Source of the DNA: Terriglobia bacterium
Lineage (GTDB): Bacteria > Acidobacteriota > Terriglobia > Bryobacterales > UBA6623
Direction: 5' to 3'
DNA length: 64,000 nt
Assembly: GCA_009838515.1 (NCBI GenBank)
Contig: VXRL01000059.1
Coordinates: forward strand, 62,001 to 126,000
The translations under genes and the position numbers were made by a program. Below are positions 15,919-23,512 of this stretch, in pieces (the first letter of the stretch is position 1; every line of letters begins with the position of its first letter). Under the pieces are notes generated by a model. The model was not told the DNA's origin. It was given only the letters and a program-made list of their open reading frames with translations, and searched no databases.

Positions 15919-17499
15919 ATGCGTGCGCGAGTTCTCTGGGCGCTCCTGCTAGTTCCGGCCGCCGCCTCCCAGCCATTGGAGATCGTAAATCTCCACGGTG
16001 ATATCCATGTGGAGGTTGTTCTCGGAAACCGCCTCCAGATGTGGCGCTCCGGGTCGCAATCGCGCGATTCGCAGGGAATTGCCGTCAGCCGCTCTCCCGC
16101 CCGGCTGTTGGTCGAGGCCCTGCCTCCCGAGGACGAAAGCCCGCATATCGAAGTGCGCGTGCCTCTGGCGCTGCCGTTCACGGTCATCACCGATGCCGGC
16201 GACATCAGCATCGTCGGGATGGTCAAGCGGGCCGATGTGCAGTCGGCGCGGGGCTCGCTCTCGCTGAATGTACCGCTGGACGTGACGATCTTGAACCTGG
16301 AGTCCAGCCGGCGTCCGGAGGCAGTAGACACGCCCCCTGAGCGCGCGTTGCCCCTGCTCTCGTATCAGATCGGCCGGAACTTGCGGTCATGGAGGCTGGC
16401 GAAGAAAGGGCGCTCTCTCGGCCTGTCCTATGGAGTTGTCGACGCGCAGCTCCACGCGCCCCCGGTCCTGCGCGTCCGCGATTGGGAGATTCCCCGCGAG
16501 TGGCCGCTCAGGCCACACACCGAATCGAGAGGTGTGGTGGCCAGGCTGCTGGCGCAGTCCGAGCGACGCCAGCGGGCCCGGCCAGCCGCGCCGCCTGACA
16601 GGCGGCCCGTTCCCTCCAGCGCAGCTCGATCCGAGAGCGGCGGTGCTGGGTCTGTATTCCGCTCGGAAGTTCGCATGGTGAGCATGAGCGTGGCTGTCAG
16701 TGACAGCGGCGGCCGTCCCATGCTTGGCTTGGGCAAGAACAACTTTGTCGTCGAGGAGCGGGGCCAGCGGCAGGATATCCGCGTCGCCGACCCGGAGGAA
16801 TCGCCCTTCAACCTCGCCGTGCTCTTGGACCTTAGCGGCAGCACGGCAAGCGACCTAGGGCACATGCGCCAAGCGACGCGGCGCCTGATCGACTTGGCCC
16901 GGCCACACGACAGGGTCGCTCTGTACGCCATGACCGAAGGCATGTTCCATCGGCTCACGCCCCTGACTTCGGATCGAGAAGTGCTCGTCGAGCGCCTTCG
17001 CAAGCTGCCGTACCCAATCGGCGGGTCGCCTCTGTGGGACACGATCTTGTTGGCCTACGACAACGAGCTTGCAGCTCTGTCAGGGGAGCGCAACGCGCTG
17101 GTGGTGATCAGCGACGGCATCGACAATCGCATTAGCGGCCACGACTCCCCTTCGGTGCTGAGTGCTTCGCGCTTGGTTCAGACGGCCGGCGAAATGGACG
17201 CCCGCATTTATCCGGTCTTCTTGCTCTCCGGGGAGCGCTTCGGGCGCAACTGGTCTACCAGGGCGCGCAAGCGAATGGAATCATTGGCGCAGAAGACCGG
17301 CGGTAGGCTGTTCACGGCCCGCTCCGTGGCGGACATCGAGCCGGTCCTGCCGTACCTTGCGCGAGAAATGCGCAGCGTCTACGAGATCGCCTACTATCCG
17401 GCGGACCAAGAGTTTGACGGCAGTTGGAGGCGCGTGACGATCAAGGTCGATGCGCCCGGCGCCAAGGTCCGGGCGCGGCCGGGTTACTTTGCGGAATAG
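15919..17499 (+). CDS. Exported VWA-domain protein, Acidobacteria type
   Basis: This 526-aa protein has a signal peptide (residues 1-16), an N-terminal DUF4097-like adhesin stretch (Leu-Glu-Ile-Val-Asn-Leu-His-Gly-Asp-Ile-His-Val; Val-Ile-Thr-Asp-Ala-Gly-Asp-Ile-Ser-Ile-Val-Gly) and a C-terminal von Willebrand A domain of the VWFA-related Acidobacterial type. The latter begins with the family's Leu-Gly-Leu-Gly-Lys-Asn-Asn-Phe-Val-Val-Glu-Glu-Arg-Gly entry strand. The MIDAS metal motif Asp-Leu-Ser-Gly-Ser and the later Ser-Asp-Gly-Ile-Asp-Asn complete the site. The end (Ile-Ala-Tyr-Tyr-Pro ... Lys-Val-Arg-Ala-Arg-Pro-Gly-Tyr-Phe) is the standard ending of this family. Role: envelope or extracellular protein binding. 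It is divergent from selB, with 86 bp between them. The combination with the adhesin part is worth noting. Confidence 0.88.
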   Translation: MRARVLWALLLVPAAASQPLEIVNLHGDIHVEVVLGNRLQMWRSGSQSRDSQGIAVSRSPARLLVEALPPEDESPHIEVRVPLALPFTVITDAGDISIVGMVKRADVQSARGSLSLNVPLDVTILNLESSRRPEAVDTPPERALPLLSYQIGRNLRSWRLAKKGRSLGLSYGVVDAQLHAPPVLRVRDWEIPREWPLRPHTESRGVVARLLAQSERRQRARPAAPPDRRPVPSSAARSESGGAGSVFRSEVRMVSMSVAVSDSGGRPMLGLGKNNFVVEERGQRQDIRVADPEESPFNLAVLLDLSGSTASDLGHMRQATRRLIDLARPHDRVALYAMTEGMFHRLTPLTSDREVLVERLRKLPYPIGGSPLWDTILLAYDNELAALSGERNALVVISDGIDNRISGHDSPSVLSASRLVQTAGEMDARIYPVFLLSGERFGRNWSTRARKRMESLAQKTGGRLFTARSVADIEPVLPYLAREMRSVYEIAYYPADQEFDGSWRRVTIKVDAPGAKVRARPGYFAE

Positions 17500-17690
17500 G
17501 GCCGCAGCGACTCGCGCTCGGCGAGAGCCTTCTCCGACCGAAGCGCAAGACATGGATCCCGTTGCAGCAAGGCTCACGCTAGCGTGTCGGCTTTCAAGTT
17601 CTCTGTTAGAGGTGTGGCGAAAAGTATCCGGCACCTTGGACGGGTGGGGTGACCTGTCTCTTTTTCTCGGATCTGAGCGAACAGAACAGG

Positions 17691-17861
17691 ATGGCCACGA
17701 AACCTCTCCGTGAGGTCGATACGCTCGATTTCACCCAAGCGGATGTGGCAGCACTCCGGCAGTCGACCAAGAGCTCCTTCAACCTCGACCACATCGCCGC
17801 GACGGCAATGAACCTAAAGTACATACGCGAGAACGAGCTGCCGCTGGCTGCCGAACGGTAA
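17691..17861 (+). CDS. Small hypothetical protein, possibly truncated by an in-frame stop
   Basis: A 57-codon ATG frame lies just upstream of the toxin-antitoxin pair. The protein is polar (Leu-Arg-Glu-Val-Asp-Thr-Leu-Asp-Phe-Thr-Gln-Ala-Asp-Val-Ala-Ala-Leu-Arg) and looks helical and coding-like. It ends in TAA, but the same frame continues open for another 22 codons (Glu-Pro-Pro-Glu-Asp-Leu-Ala-Arg-Tyr-Leu-Pro-Gly-Arg) to a TGA at about 17930. This may be an intact small gene or a slightly longer one cut by a nonsense mutation. No family is recognised and there is no clear ribosome binding site. Confidence 0.35.
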   Translation: MATKPLREVDTLDFTQADVAALRQSTKSSFNLDHIAATAMNLKYIRENELPLAAER

Positions 17862-17952
17862 GAACCGCCCGAGGATCTCGCACGCTATCTTCCCGGACGC
17901 ACGTACGTTGGACCAAGGACTGTGGCTTGAGCGTGCGTGGTACGATTAAGTT

Positions 17953-17967
17953 CGGTTAATTTAACCG
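17953..17967. promoter_or_regulatory. Palindromic operator of the Phd/PIN toxin-antitoxin operon
   Basis: A perfect inverted repeat, CGGTTAA-T-TTAACCG (7-bp arms around one base), lies 13 bp before the antitoxin ATG. Phd/YefM antitoxins repress their own operons by binding such palindromes, so this is the probable autoregulatory site (inference). Confidence 0.65.
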
Positions 17968-17980
17968 GTTAGAATCTGCA

Positions 17981-18232
17981 ATGCATACGATGCAAGCCAC
18001 AGAAGCCAAGGCACGGTTAGCTGAACTCCTCCGGAAGGTGGAGCGTGGTGAGACCGTGGTGATCACCAGGCATGGGGAAGCGATCGCTCATGTGATCCCC
18101 GCACGAGTGGGTGAGCGAGCTGACCGCAAGCAGGGTGTGGCCCGCTTTCGCCGTCGACGTGAGGGATGGCAGCCCGCTGCGATGTCGATTGAAGATATTT
18201 TGCTCGCACGCCATGAGGGCCATCGCCTGTGA
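17981..18232 (+). CDS. Type II antitoxin, Phd/YefM family
   Basis: This 83-aa protein has the Phd/YefM DNA-binding fold at its N-terminus: Gln-Ala-Thr-Glu-Ala-Lys-Ala-Arg-Leu-Ala-Glu-Leu-Leu-Arg-Lys-Val-Glu-Arg-Gly-Glu-Thr-Val-Val-Ile-Thr-Arg-His-Gly-Glu-Ala is presented here in two halves of the consensus (helix to about residue 21, strand hairpin after it). The basic C-terminal part (residues 45-83) should wrap the toxin. Its stop overlaps the toxin's GTG start (GTGA), the usual coupling in these pairs. It should neutralise the PIN toxin and repress the operon through the palindrome just upstream. Confidence 0.9.
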   Translation: MHTMQATEAKARLAELLRKVERGETVVITRHGEAIAHVIPARVGERADRKQGVARFRRRREGWQPAAMSIEDILLARHEGHRL

Positions 18233-18648
18233 GCGTACTCGTTCTCGATGCATCGGTCGCCCTTGCTTGGCTGCTGAGTGAGCAAGACGCTTCGACGGCA
18301 GAACTGGTGTTGCTGCGGCTGGAATCCGATGAAGCTTTGGTTCCCCAGCTGTGGCATTCGGAGGTGCGCAACAGTCTTCTCGTCGCGTCGCGTCGTGGAC
18401 GGATTTCCCTTGACGCACCGACGGAGCGCCTGGACGCTTTGCGCGACTTGCCCATCCGCACTGATTCGGGGCTTGATCTGGACATCGCATTCGTCTTGGC
18501 CCAGAAACACGGCTTGTCGTTCTACGATGCAGTCTATTTGGAACTGGCCAAGCGGCACAGTGCGCCGGTCGCAACGTTCGACAAGGCGCTCGCCCGAGCC
18601 GCAGGTATCGAAGGGCTGCCCGGCCCGGTAGGGGTTGAGGCCCGATGA
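18229..18648 (+). CDS. vapC: Type II toxin, PIN-domain ribonuclease (VapC-like)
   Basis: This 139-aa PIN-domain nuclease has its acidic metal-binding residues visible: Asp7 in Val-Leu-Asp-Ala-Ser-Val-Ala, Glu44-Val in Trp-His-Ser-Glu-Val-Arg-Asn, Asp in Phe-Tyr-Asp-Ala-Val-Tyr-Leu-Glu-Leu-Ala and Asp in Val-Ala-Thr-Phe-Asp-Lys-Ala-Leu. PIN toxins of this type cut tRNA or rRNA when the antitoxin is degraded. It starts with GTG overlapping the antitoxin stop. The pairing of a Phd-type antitoxin with a PIN toxin is common. The catalytic residues are all intact, so the toxin is probably active. Confidence 0.92.
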   Translation: MSVLVLDASVALAWLLSEQDASTAELVLLRLESDEALVPQLWHSEVRNSLLVASRRGRISLDAPTERLDALRDLPIRTDSGLDLDIAFVLAQKHGLSFYDAVYLELAKRHSAPVATFDKALARAAGIEGLPGPVGVEAR

Positions 18649-18826
18649 CCGAAGGCAGGCGGCTTCTCAGAGCCCATCCTTTGGGGTTGGGTGCTCGCGC
18701 GGGTGCTTGTGGGGGGCATCCCCGCCCTGCGATGTCGGAGTCGCGGTGCGGTTCCCTTCAGACCGCGTAGCCTGATCCGAAGGCAGACGCTCTCGTACGT
18801 GTGGCCTTGCTAGACTGTTGCTCGCA

Positions 18827-20041
18827 ATGCGGTCTCGGCGATCGTTTCTAACCATGCTTGGCGGCGCATCGCTCGCACCCCAGGTAGCGCTGCCCCAAAC
18901 CAAGGGAAAACTGAAGATCACGTCGGTCGAGGCGGTGCCGGTGCGTCTGTGGTCGCGCTCCTCCCAAGGACGCTTGCCAGAATTCAAGGGACCGTTCGAT
19001 CCGGCCCGTTGGCGCTACAGCGGACCGTATTCCCAGCTTGCCAGCGCGATCGTGGTCGTCATCAAGACCGACCAGGGCATCACCGGCTACGGCTTCGGCG
19101 CCGGCGGCGGGGCCGCCGCCGAGATCATCCACGGCCACCTCCGACACCTCTTGGTTGGCAGCGACCCGCTCAACGTCGAGTTGCTTTGGGATCAGATGTA
19201 CCACTCCGGTATCTATTACGGCCGGCGGGGTGTCTTCGTGATGGCATTGAGCGGAATCGACAACGCGCTCTGGGACATCGTGGGCAAGTACGCAGAGACA
19301 CCGGTCTACAAGCTCATCGGCGGCGCGACCCAAGAGAAGGTGCCTGGCTATATCACGAACTCCGATCCTAGCGTGGGCCTAGGTCTGGGCTTTGAGAACT
19401 TCAAGCTGGGGATTCCGGACGGGGTCTTGGACGGCGCCGCAGGCATGGACCGGATCGAAGCTAGGATCAAGCGCGCGCGCGACGCGATCGGGCCGGAGCG
19501 TACGTTGATGATCGACTGCGGCTGCCGCTGGAACGACATCGGCTACACGCTGGAAATGGCCCGCAGGCTGGAGCCGCTGGGCCTGTACTTCATCGAGGAG
19601 CCGCTCTCGCCCGACAACATTCTCGGCTACAAGCGGCTGGTCGACGAGATCGACAGCACGCTGATCGTCAGCGGCGAGCACGAGTACACGCAGTACGGCT
19701 ACCAGATGCTGCTGCACCATGGCGGCACCGAAATCCTCCAGCCGGACATCAGCTGGTGCGGCGGCCTCACCGCGCTGCGCAAGATCGCCGTCATGGGCGC
19801 CGAGCGTGGCCTGCCGATCATTCCGCATCGTGGCAGCAGCCTGTATGGCATGGCCATCGTCCTGACCGCGAATGCTCCGCTGGCGGAGAGCTTCGGCACC
19901 GGAGACGACGCGACAGAGCTGATGCTGGCGATGTCATCGCCATTTGAGGGTGGTTATTACTATGCGAAGGACAAGCCCGGGTTCGGCACAGAGCTCACAG
20001 ACAAGTTGGTCCACGACCACGCAGGCAGTAGCGCGCTCTAG
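18827..20041 (+). CDS. Exported mandelate racemase / muconate lactonizing-type enzyme (enolase superfamily)
   Basis: The 404-aa product opens with a twin-arginine-like signal (Arg-Ser-Arg-Arg-Ser-Phe-Leu-Thr-Met, then a hydrophobic stretch and Ala-Leu-Pro). The enolase-superfamily capping domain follows (Gly-Ile-Thr-Gly-Tyr-Gly-Phe-Gly; Ser-Gly-Ile-Asp-Asn-Ala-Leu-Trp-Asp) and then the barrel. Metal ligands: Asp in Leu-Met-Ile-Asp-Cys-Gly, Glu in Phe-Ile-Glu-Glu-Pro-Leu, Glu in Val-Ser-Gly-Glu-His-Glu-Tyr. The catalytic His is in Ile-Pro-His-Arg-Gly-Ser, as in L-rhamnonate dehydratases. A sugar-acid dehydratase role is likely; the exact substrate is not readable. The ATG at 18827 precedes the signal. 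The next gene, a DapA-type lyase, also has an export signal. Confidence 0.88.
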   Translation: MRSRRSFLTMLGGASLAPQVALPQTKGKLKITSVEAVPVRLWSRSSQGRLPEFKGPFDPARWRYSGPYSQLASAIVVVIKTDQGITGYGFGAGGGAAAEIIHGHLRHLLVGSDPLNVELLWDQMYHSGIYYGRRGVFVMALSGIDNALWDIVGKYAETPVYKLIGGATQEKVPGYITNSDPSVGLGLGFENFKLGIPDGVLDGAAGMDRIEARIKRARDAIGPERTLMIDCGCRWNDIGYTLEMARRLEPLGLYFIEEPLSPDNILGYKRLVDEIDSTLIVSGEHEYTQYGYQMLLHHGGTEILQPDISWCGGLTALRKIAVMGAERGLPIIPHRGSSLYGMAIVLTANAPLAESFGTGDDATELMLAMSSPFEGGYYYAKDKPGFGTELTDKLVHDHAGSSAL

Positions 20042-21026
20042 CCTCGCGGGCAGCCAGCCCGGCCTGTCGCGCCGCCAGTGGCTGGCAGTGCTCGCGCTCG
20101 CGCCCGGATTGCGAGCGCTGGCTGCGGAGCCGGATGAGTTTCGCGGCATCTACCCCATCGTGGCCACGCCTTACCGCGACGACGGCAAGGTTGACTTGCA
20201 GACCCTCGCGAAGGAGGTTCGCTTCCTAGATCGGGCGGGCGTCCACGGCATTGTCTGGCCTCAATTGGCGAGCGAGTATGCGTTGCTGACCTTCGAGGAG
20301 CGCATCGCGGGTGCCGAGGCGATCGTGGAGGCGTCCAAGGGACTGCGACCCAAGGTCGTGATCGGAGTGCAAGCCGCCGACACTGAGACCGCAGTGCGCT
20401 ACGCCGAGCACGCCAAGTCGATCAGTCCGGATGCCATGATCGCCCTGCCGCCGCGGAAGGGCCGCCAAACGGAATTCGACCTGGATGCCGTGGCCCGCTA
20501 TTACGATGCTGTCGCCGAAGCCGGCGGGCTGCCCATGTTCATGCAGGCCATCGGCAACATGAGCGCCGACTTCGTCGCGCGCATGGTGCGGGAAATCCCC
20601 AACCTATACTTCGTCAAGGACGAGGCCGGCCACACCCTCAGCCGCCTGACCGAGTTTGCCGAGATGAAAGGGCCGGATCGCCCGCGGGCCTTCACGGGCG
20701 GCCACGGCCGCACGCTGATCGAAGAGATGGCGCGCGGATCGGCGGGCACGATGCCTGCTGCATCTTGGGTAGACCTGTACGTCAAGGTCTGGGATCTGTG
20801 GCACGCAGGGCAGCGCAACGATGCAATGGAGATGTTTTCCAAGGCGTTGCTGCTGATCGCCAAGGCCAGCGCCCACGGCCTCCCCGCGCTGGCCTATGTG
20901 CTGCACCTGCGGGGAGTGTTCCCCAACTGGAAAGTGCGCACTACCAGCGCCCGCGAGTTGGACCGGCACGCTCGCGAGCAACTCGAAGCGACGCTGGAGT
21001 TCGTGCGGCCCCACCTGATTGCATGA
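19962..21026 (+). CDS. Dihydrodipicolinate synthase/KDG aldolase family lyase with export signal
   Basis: The DapA-type TIM barrel (about 300 aa) starts at Phe-Arg-Gly-Ile-Tyr-Pro-Ile-Val-Ala-Thr-Pro-Tyr. The Schiff-base Lys is in Tyr-Phe-Val-Lys-Asp-Glu-Ala-Gly-His, and a Phe-Thr-Gly-Gly-His-Gly-Arg motif follows. Before the barrel lies a Tat-like signal, Leu-Ser-Arg-Arg-Gln-Trp-Leu-Ala-Val-Leu-Ala. The ATG at 19962 would overlap the upstream gene by 80 bases and add ~34 unconserved residues; a CTG at 20064 sits exactly at the signal and may be the true start. The loop that usually has Gly-Thr-Thr-Gly-Glu reads Trp-Pro-Gln-Leu-Ala-Ser-Glu. It probably cleaves a 2-keto-3-deoxy acid made by the adjacent dehydratase (inference). 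Confidence 0.85.
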   Translation: MRRTSPGSAQSSQTSWSTTTQAVARSSLAGSQPGLSRRQWLAVLALAPGLRALAAEPDEFRGIYPIVATPYRDDGKVDLQTLAKEVRFLDRAGVHGIVWPQLASEYALLTFEERIAGAEAIVEASKGLRPKVVIGVQAADTETAVRYAEHAKSISPDAMIALPPRKGRQTEFDLDAVARYYDAVAEAGGLPMFMQAIGNMSADFVARMVREIPNLYFVKDEAGHTLSRLTEFAEMKGPDRPRAFTGGHGRTLIEEMARGSAGTMPAASWVDLYVKVWDLWHAGQRNDAMEMFSKALLLIAKASAHGLPALAYVLHLRGVFPNWKVRTTSARELDRHAREQLEATLEFVRPHLIA

Positions 21027-21244
21027 TGGCGCTGGGCAAGTTGCTGGTAGTCGCCGGTTTGGCGCTGCTGGCGCTCGGTGCGATGATTCTCCTCGCACCG
21101 AGGTTGGGCCTGCCAGCTCCGGGCAAGCTGCCGGGGGACGTTGTCTACCAGAGCCCGCGCTTCACCCTGTACTTCCCGTTCGCCACCTGCGTTGCCATCA
21201 GCGCCGTCCTCACCGCGCTGTTTTACTTCGTGGGACGTCGCTGA
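21023..21244 (+). CDS. DUF2905 small membrane protein
   Basis: This 73-aa protein has two transmembrane helices (about residues 5-25 and 45-68) joined by the conserved loop Gly-Lys-Leu-Pro-Gly-Asp-Val-Val, then Phe-Thr-Leu-Tyr-Phe-Pro-Phe-Ala-Thr, all typical of DUF2905. Its ATG overlaps the stop of the DapA-type gene by four bases (ATGA). The function of the family is not known. Confidence 0.85.
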   Translation: MMALGKLLVVAGLALLALGAMILLAPRLGLPAPGKLPGDVVYQSPRFTLYFPFATCVAISAVLTALFYFVGRR

Positions 21245-21314
21245 GCGCACCCGCTAGACGTGTGAGAACGGTCCGCGGTCTCGCTGGCGAGAGCTATGGG
21301 ATGATGTAGCCGTC

Positions 21315-22469
21315 ATGCGCGCATTGGCAGTAGTGTTCGGCTTCTTGGCCACCGTCTTTTCCGTCCCCGCTCTTGCCGGGGGACCTTCCCCGGAGATTCC
21401 GTTCAAGAAGCGAGTGATCGATCTGGGCAGGAACGAGCCTTGCGCGGTGGCGGATCTCAACGGCGACGGCTATCTGGACATCGTCTCTGGCGAGAACTGG
21501 TTCCGCGGGCCGGAGTTCCAGCCCAAGAAGTTCCGCTCGTTCTATTTCTTCAACAACTACATCGACGACTTCTCCGACATGCCGTTCGATGTCGACAGGG
21601 ACGGCCACGTTGACGTGGTGAGCGTCTCTTGGGGGGAGCAAAAGATCGCGTGGTGGCGAAACCCAGGCCGCGCCATCGGCGAGTGGGTCGAGCAGCGCAT
21701 CCACGAAGGGCTCCCGGTCGAGTTCGCGTTGCTGGTGGACTTGGACGGCGATGGCGCGGCCCGGGAGGTGCTGCCGCAATTCGGGGGCAGGCCAGCCGAC
21801 AAGACCTCGTGGTTTGAGTCGACCGGGCCGGATGGCAAGTGGGTCGAGCACACGGTGAAGCTCGCCGCTGACGGGCACGGTATCGGGGCCGGCGACGTGA
21901 ACGGCGACGGGCGCATGGACATTCTCACGCCCAAGGGCTGGCTGGAAGGGCCCTCGGACCCGCGCAAGACGCCGTGGAAGATGCATGCCGAGTTCGAAGT
22001 CGAAGAGCACGCGGGCTTCCTGCACGTGCTGGACATCGATGGCGACGGCCTCAACGACATCATCGCGCCCCATGCCCACAGCTATGGCATCTACTGGCTC
22101 AAACAGGTTCGCGGCGACTCTGGCCAGCGTGTTTGGGAGCGGCAAGTGATCGACGATTCCTGGTCGCAGGCGCACGCCTCGACCATGGCCGACCTGACCG
22201 GCGACGGGCGTCCGGAACTAATCACGGGCAAGCGGTTCTTTGCGCACAACGGCCACGACAAGGGCGGGCGCGAGCCCCTCGGGCTGTATTGGTACGAGTA
22301 CGCGAACAACGGCAAGCAATGGGAATGGCTGCGCCATACGATCCACTACGGTGGCCGCGTGGGCACCGGCATGCAGATTCCGGTGGTCGACATCGACAAG
22401 GACGGCGACTTGGACATCGTCGTCGGCGGCAAGGGCGGCGTCTTCCTGTTCGAAAATCTCACACGCTGA
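21315..22469 (+). CDS. Exported VCBS/FG-GAP repeat protein (second copy)
   Basis: The product is 384 aa, with a signal peptide (residues 1-22, ending Ala-Leu-Ala-Gly) and several FG-GAP-type repeats with Asp-x-Asn/Asp-x-Asp-Gly calcium loops: Asp-Leu-Asn-Gly-Asp-Gly-Tyr-Leu-Asp, Asp-Val-Asp-Arg-Asp-Gly-His-Val-Asp, Asp-Leu-Asp-Gly-Asp-Gly-Ala, Asp-Val-Asn-Gly-Asp-Gly-Arg-Met-Asp, Asp-Ile-Asp-Gly-Asp-Gly-Leu-Asn-Asp, Asp-Ile-Asp-Lys-Asp-Gly-Asp-Leu-Asp. It is a beta-propeller paralogue of the gene at 4907-6097 and shares the ending style (Phe-Leu-Phe-Glu-Asn-Leu). Probably periplasmic or secreted. Proteins of this type are numerous in Acidobacteria and Planctomycetes; no enzymatic role is established. 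Confidence 0.88.
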   Translation: MRALAVVFGFLATVFSVPALAGGPSPEIPFKKRVIDLGRNEPCAVADLNGDGYLDIVSGENWFRGPEFQPKKFRSFYFFNNYIDDFSDMPFDVDRDGHVDVVSVSWGEQKIAWWRNPGRAIGEWVEQRIHEGLPVEFALLVDLDGDGAAREVLPQFGGRPADKTSWFESTGPDGKWVEHTVKLAADGHGIGAGDVNGDGRMDILTPKGWLEGPSDPRKTPWKMHAEFEVEEHAGFLHVLDIDGDGLNDIIAPHAHSYGIYWLKQVRGDSGQRVWERQVIDDSWSQAHASTMADLTGDGRPELITGKRFFAHNGHDKGGREPLGLYWYEYANNGKQWEWLRHTIHYGGRVGTGMQIPVVDIDKDGDLDIVVGGKGGVFLFENLTR

Positions 22470-22496
22470 GCGCCGAGCTGCGGCAGCGCGCGAGGC

Positions 22497-23480
22497 TCAG
22501 GCAGACGCTGCCAGCGCGATATCGTCGAACGAGAAGTCCGGCCGGTCCCGAGGCGAGCCGCCAGAATCGCTGTACCACTGCCATGTCTGGCGCAATCCAT
22601 CGGCCAGCGACAGGGGTTCAAATCCCAGCTCCTCGCGTGCGCGCGTCACGTTCAGGGTGATGGGCGGCATGTCGAAATATTGCCCGAAGTAGTACGGCGG
22701 CTGAAAGACTTGGCCGCCCAGCTCCTGCGCAGTCTCGCGCGGGATGTAGCGCAGGTCGGGTTCGATGCCAGCCGCCTCGCCGAGCATCCGCACGAATTCG
22801 TCCTGCCGCACGGGCCGGACGTGCGCGACGTTGTACGCTCGGCCGGCCGCCGCTGGGGTCTTGGCGGCCCGCAGTGCGGCGTCGACCAGATCTCCAACAA
22901 ACACGAAGTGCATCAAGCGGCTGCCGTCCCCCGGCACCAAGATCGGGCGTCCCGCAGTCAGGCGGTCCCAGAAGAACGCTTCGCGATAGAACGGATTTCG
23001 CGGGCCGTACACAAACGGCGGGCGGAGGGATGTGGTCGGCACGCCCTGCTCTGCATATAGCCCAAGCAGAGCCCGTTCGGAGTCCGCCTTGTTGCGGCAA
23101 TAGACGTCCGGACAGTCGGGCGGTGCTAGCGGTGCAGCCTCGTCACGGTCGAGGCCGTCCCCATAGGCCGCGCAGCTGGAGACAAAGACGTACCGGCACA
23201 AGTTGCCTGCGCAGGCCGCGGCCGCGGCGAGGACTTGGTCGCCGGTCGTGCCACGCTGCCAGTCGTAGACGTTGTCGAACACCAGGTCGTAGCTGCCGCT
23301 GACGGCCTTGGCCACGGCAACTGTGTCGTTGCGGTCGCAGTGGATCTCCCGCGCATGGCCGGCGAATGGATTGTGCCGGCCGCGATGCAGGATGGTGACA
23401 TCGTCGCCGCGTTCGAGCAGGCGTGCGACGAGCGCTTGGCCGATGAACAGCGTGCCGCCGATCACCAACACGCGGTCCAT
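22497..23480 (-). CDS. NAD-dependent epimerase/dehydratase (extended SDR)
   Basis: This 327-aa Rossmann enzyme has the nucleotide motif Val-Ile-Gly-Gly-Thr-Leu-Phe-Ile-Gly (residues 5-13) followed by Arg-Leu-Leu-Glu-Arg-Gly-Asp-Asp-Val-Thr. The catalytic Tyr-x-x-x-Lys reads Tyr-Cys-Arg-Asn-Lys, and Ser-Ser-Cys-Ala-Ala-Tyr-Gly is the preceding Ser region. Arg-Pro-Pro-Phe-Val-Tyr-Gly-Pro-Arg-Asn-Pro follows. The Gly-Gly-Thr-x-Phe-Ile-Gly form is common in proteins acting on nucleotide sugars or on RNA-related substrates (as in plant CSP41). It is likely a nucleotide-sugar epimerase or reductase, but the substrate is unknown. It lies convergent to the VCBS gene and 32 bp downstream of aspS. Confidence 0.88.
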   Translation of the reverse strand: MDRVLVIGGTLFIGQALVARLLERGDDVTILHRGRHNPFAGHAREIHCDRNDTVAVAKAVSGSYDLVFDNVYDWQRGTTGDQVLAAAAACAGNLCRYVFVSSCAAYGDGLDRDEAAPLAPPDCPDVYCRNKADSERALLGLYAEQGVPTTSLRPPFVYGPRNPFYREAFFWDRLTAGRPILVPGDGSRLMHFVFVGDLVDAALRAAKTPAAAGRAYNVAHVRPVRQDEFVRMLGEAAGIEPDLRYIPRETAQELGGQVFQPPYYFGQYFDMPPITLNVTRAREELGFEPLSLADGLRQTWQWYSDSGGSPRDRPDFSFDDIALAASA

Positions 23481-23512
23481 GCTCGGATCCTAGGATCTGC
23501 TTTAAGGCGCTG

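Noticed and set aside
17605-17660. Segment before the small gene resembling an insertion-sequence end
   Set aside because: No matching inverted end, target duplication or transposase can be found nearby.
22605-22630. tRNA T-loop-like sequence (GGTTCAAATCCC) as a tRNA gene
   Set aside because: It lies inside the epimerase gene and no acceptor, D or anticodon arm can be formed.
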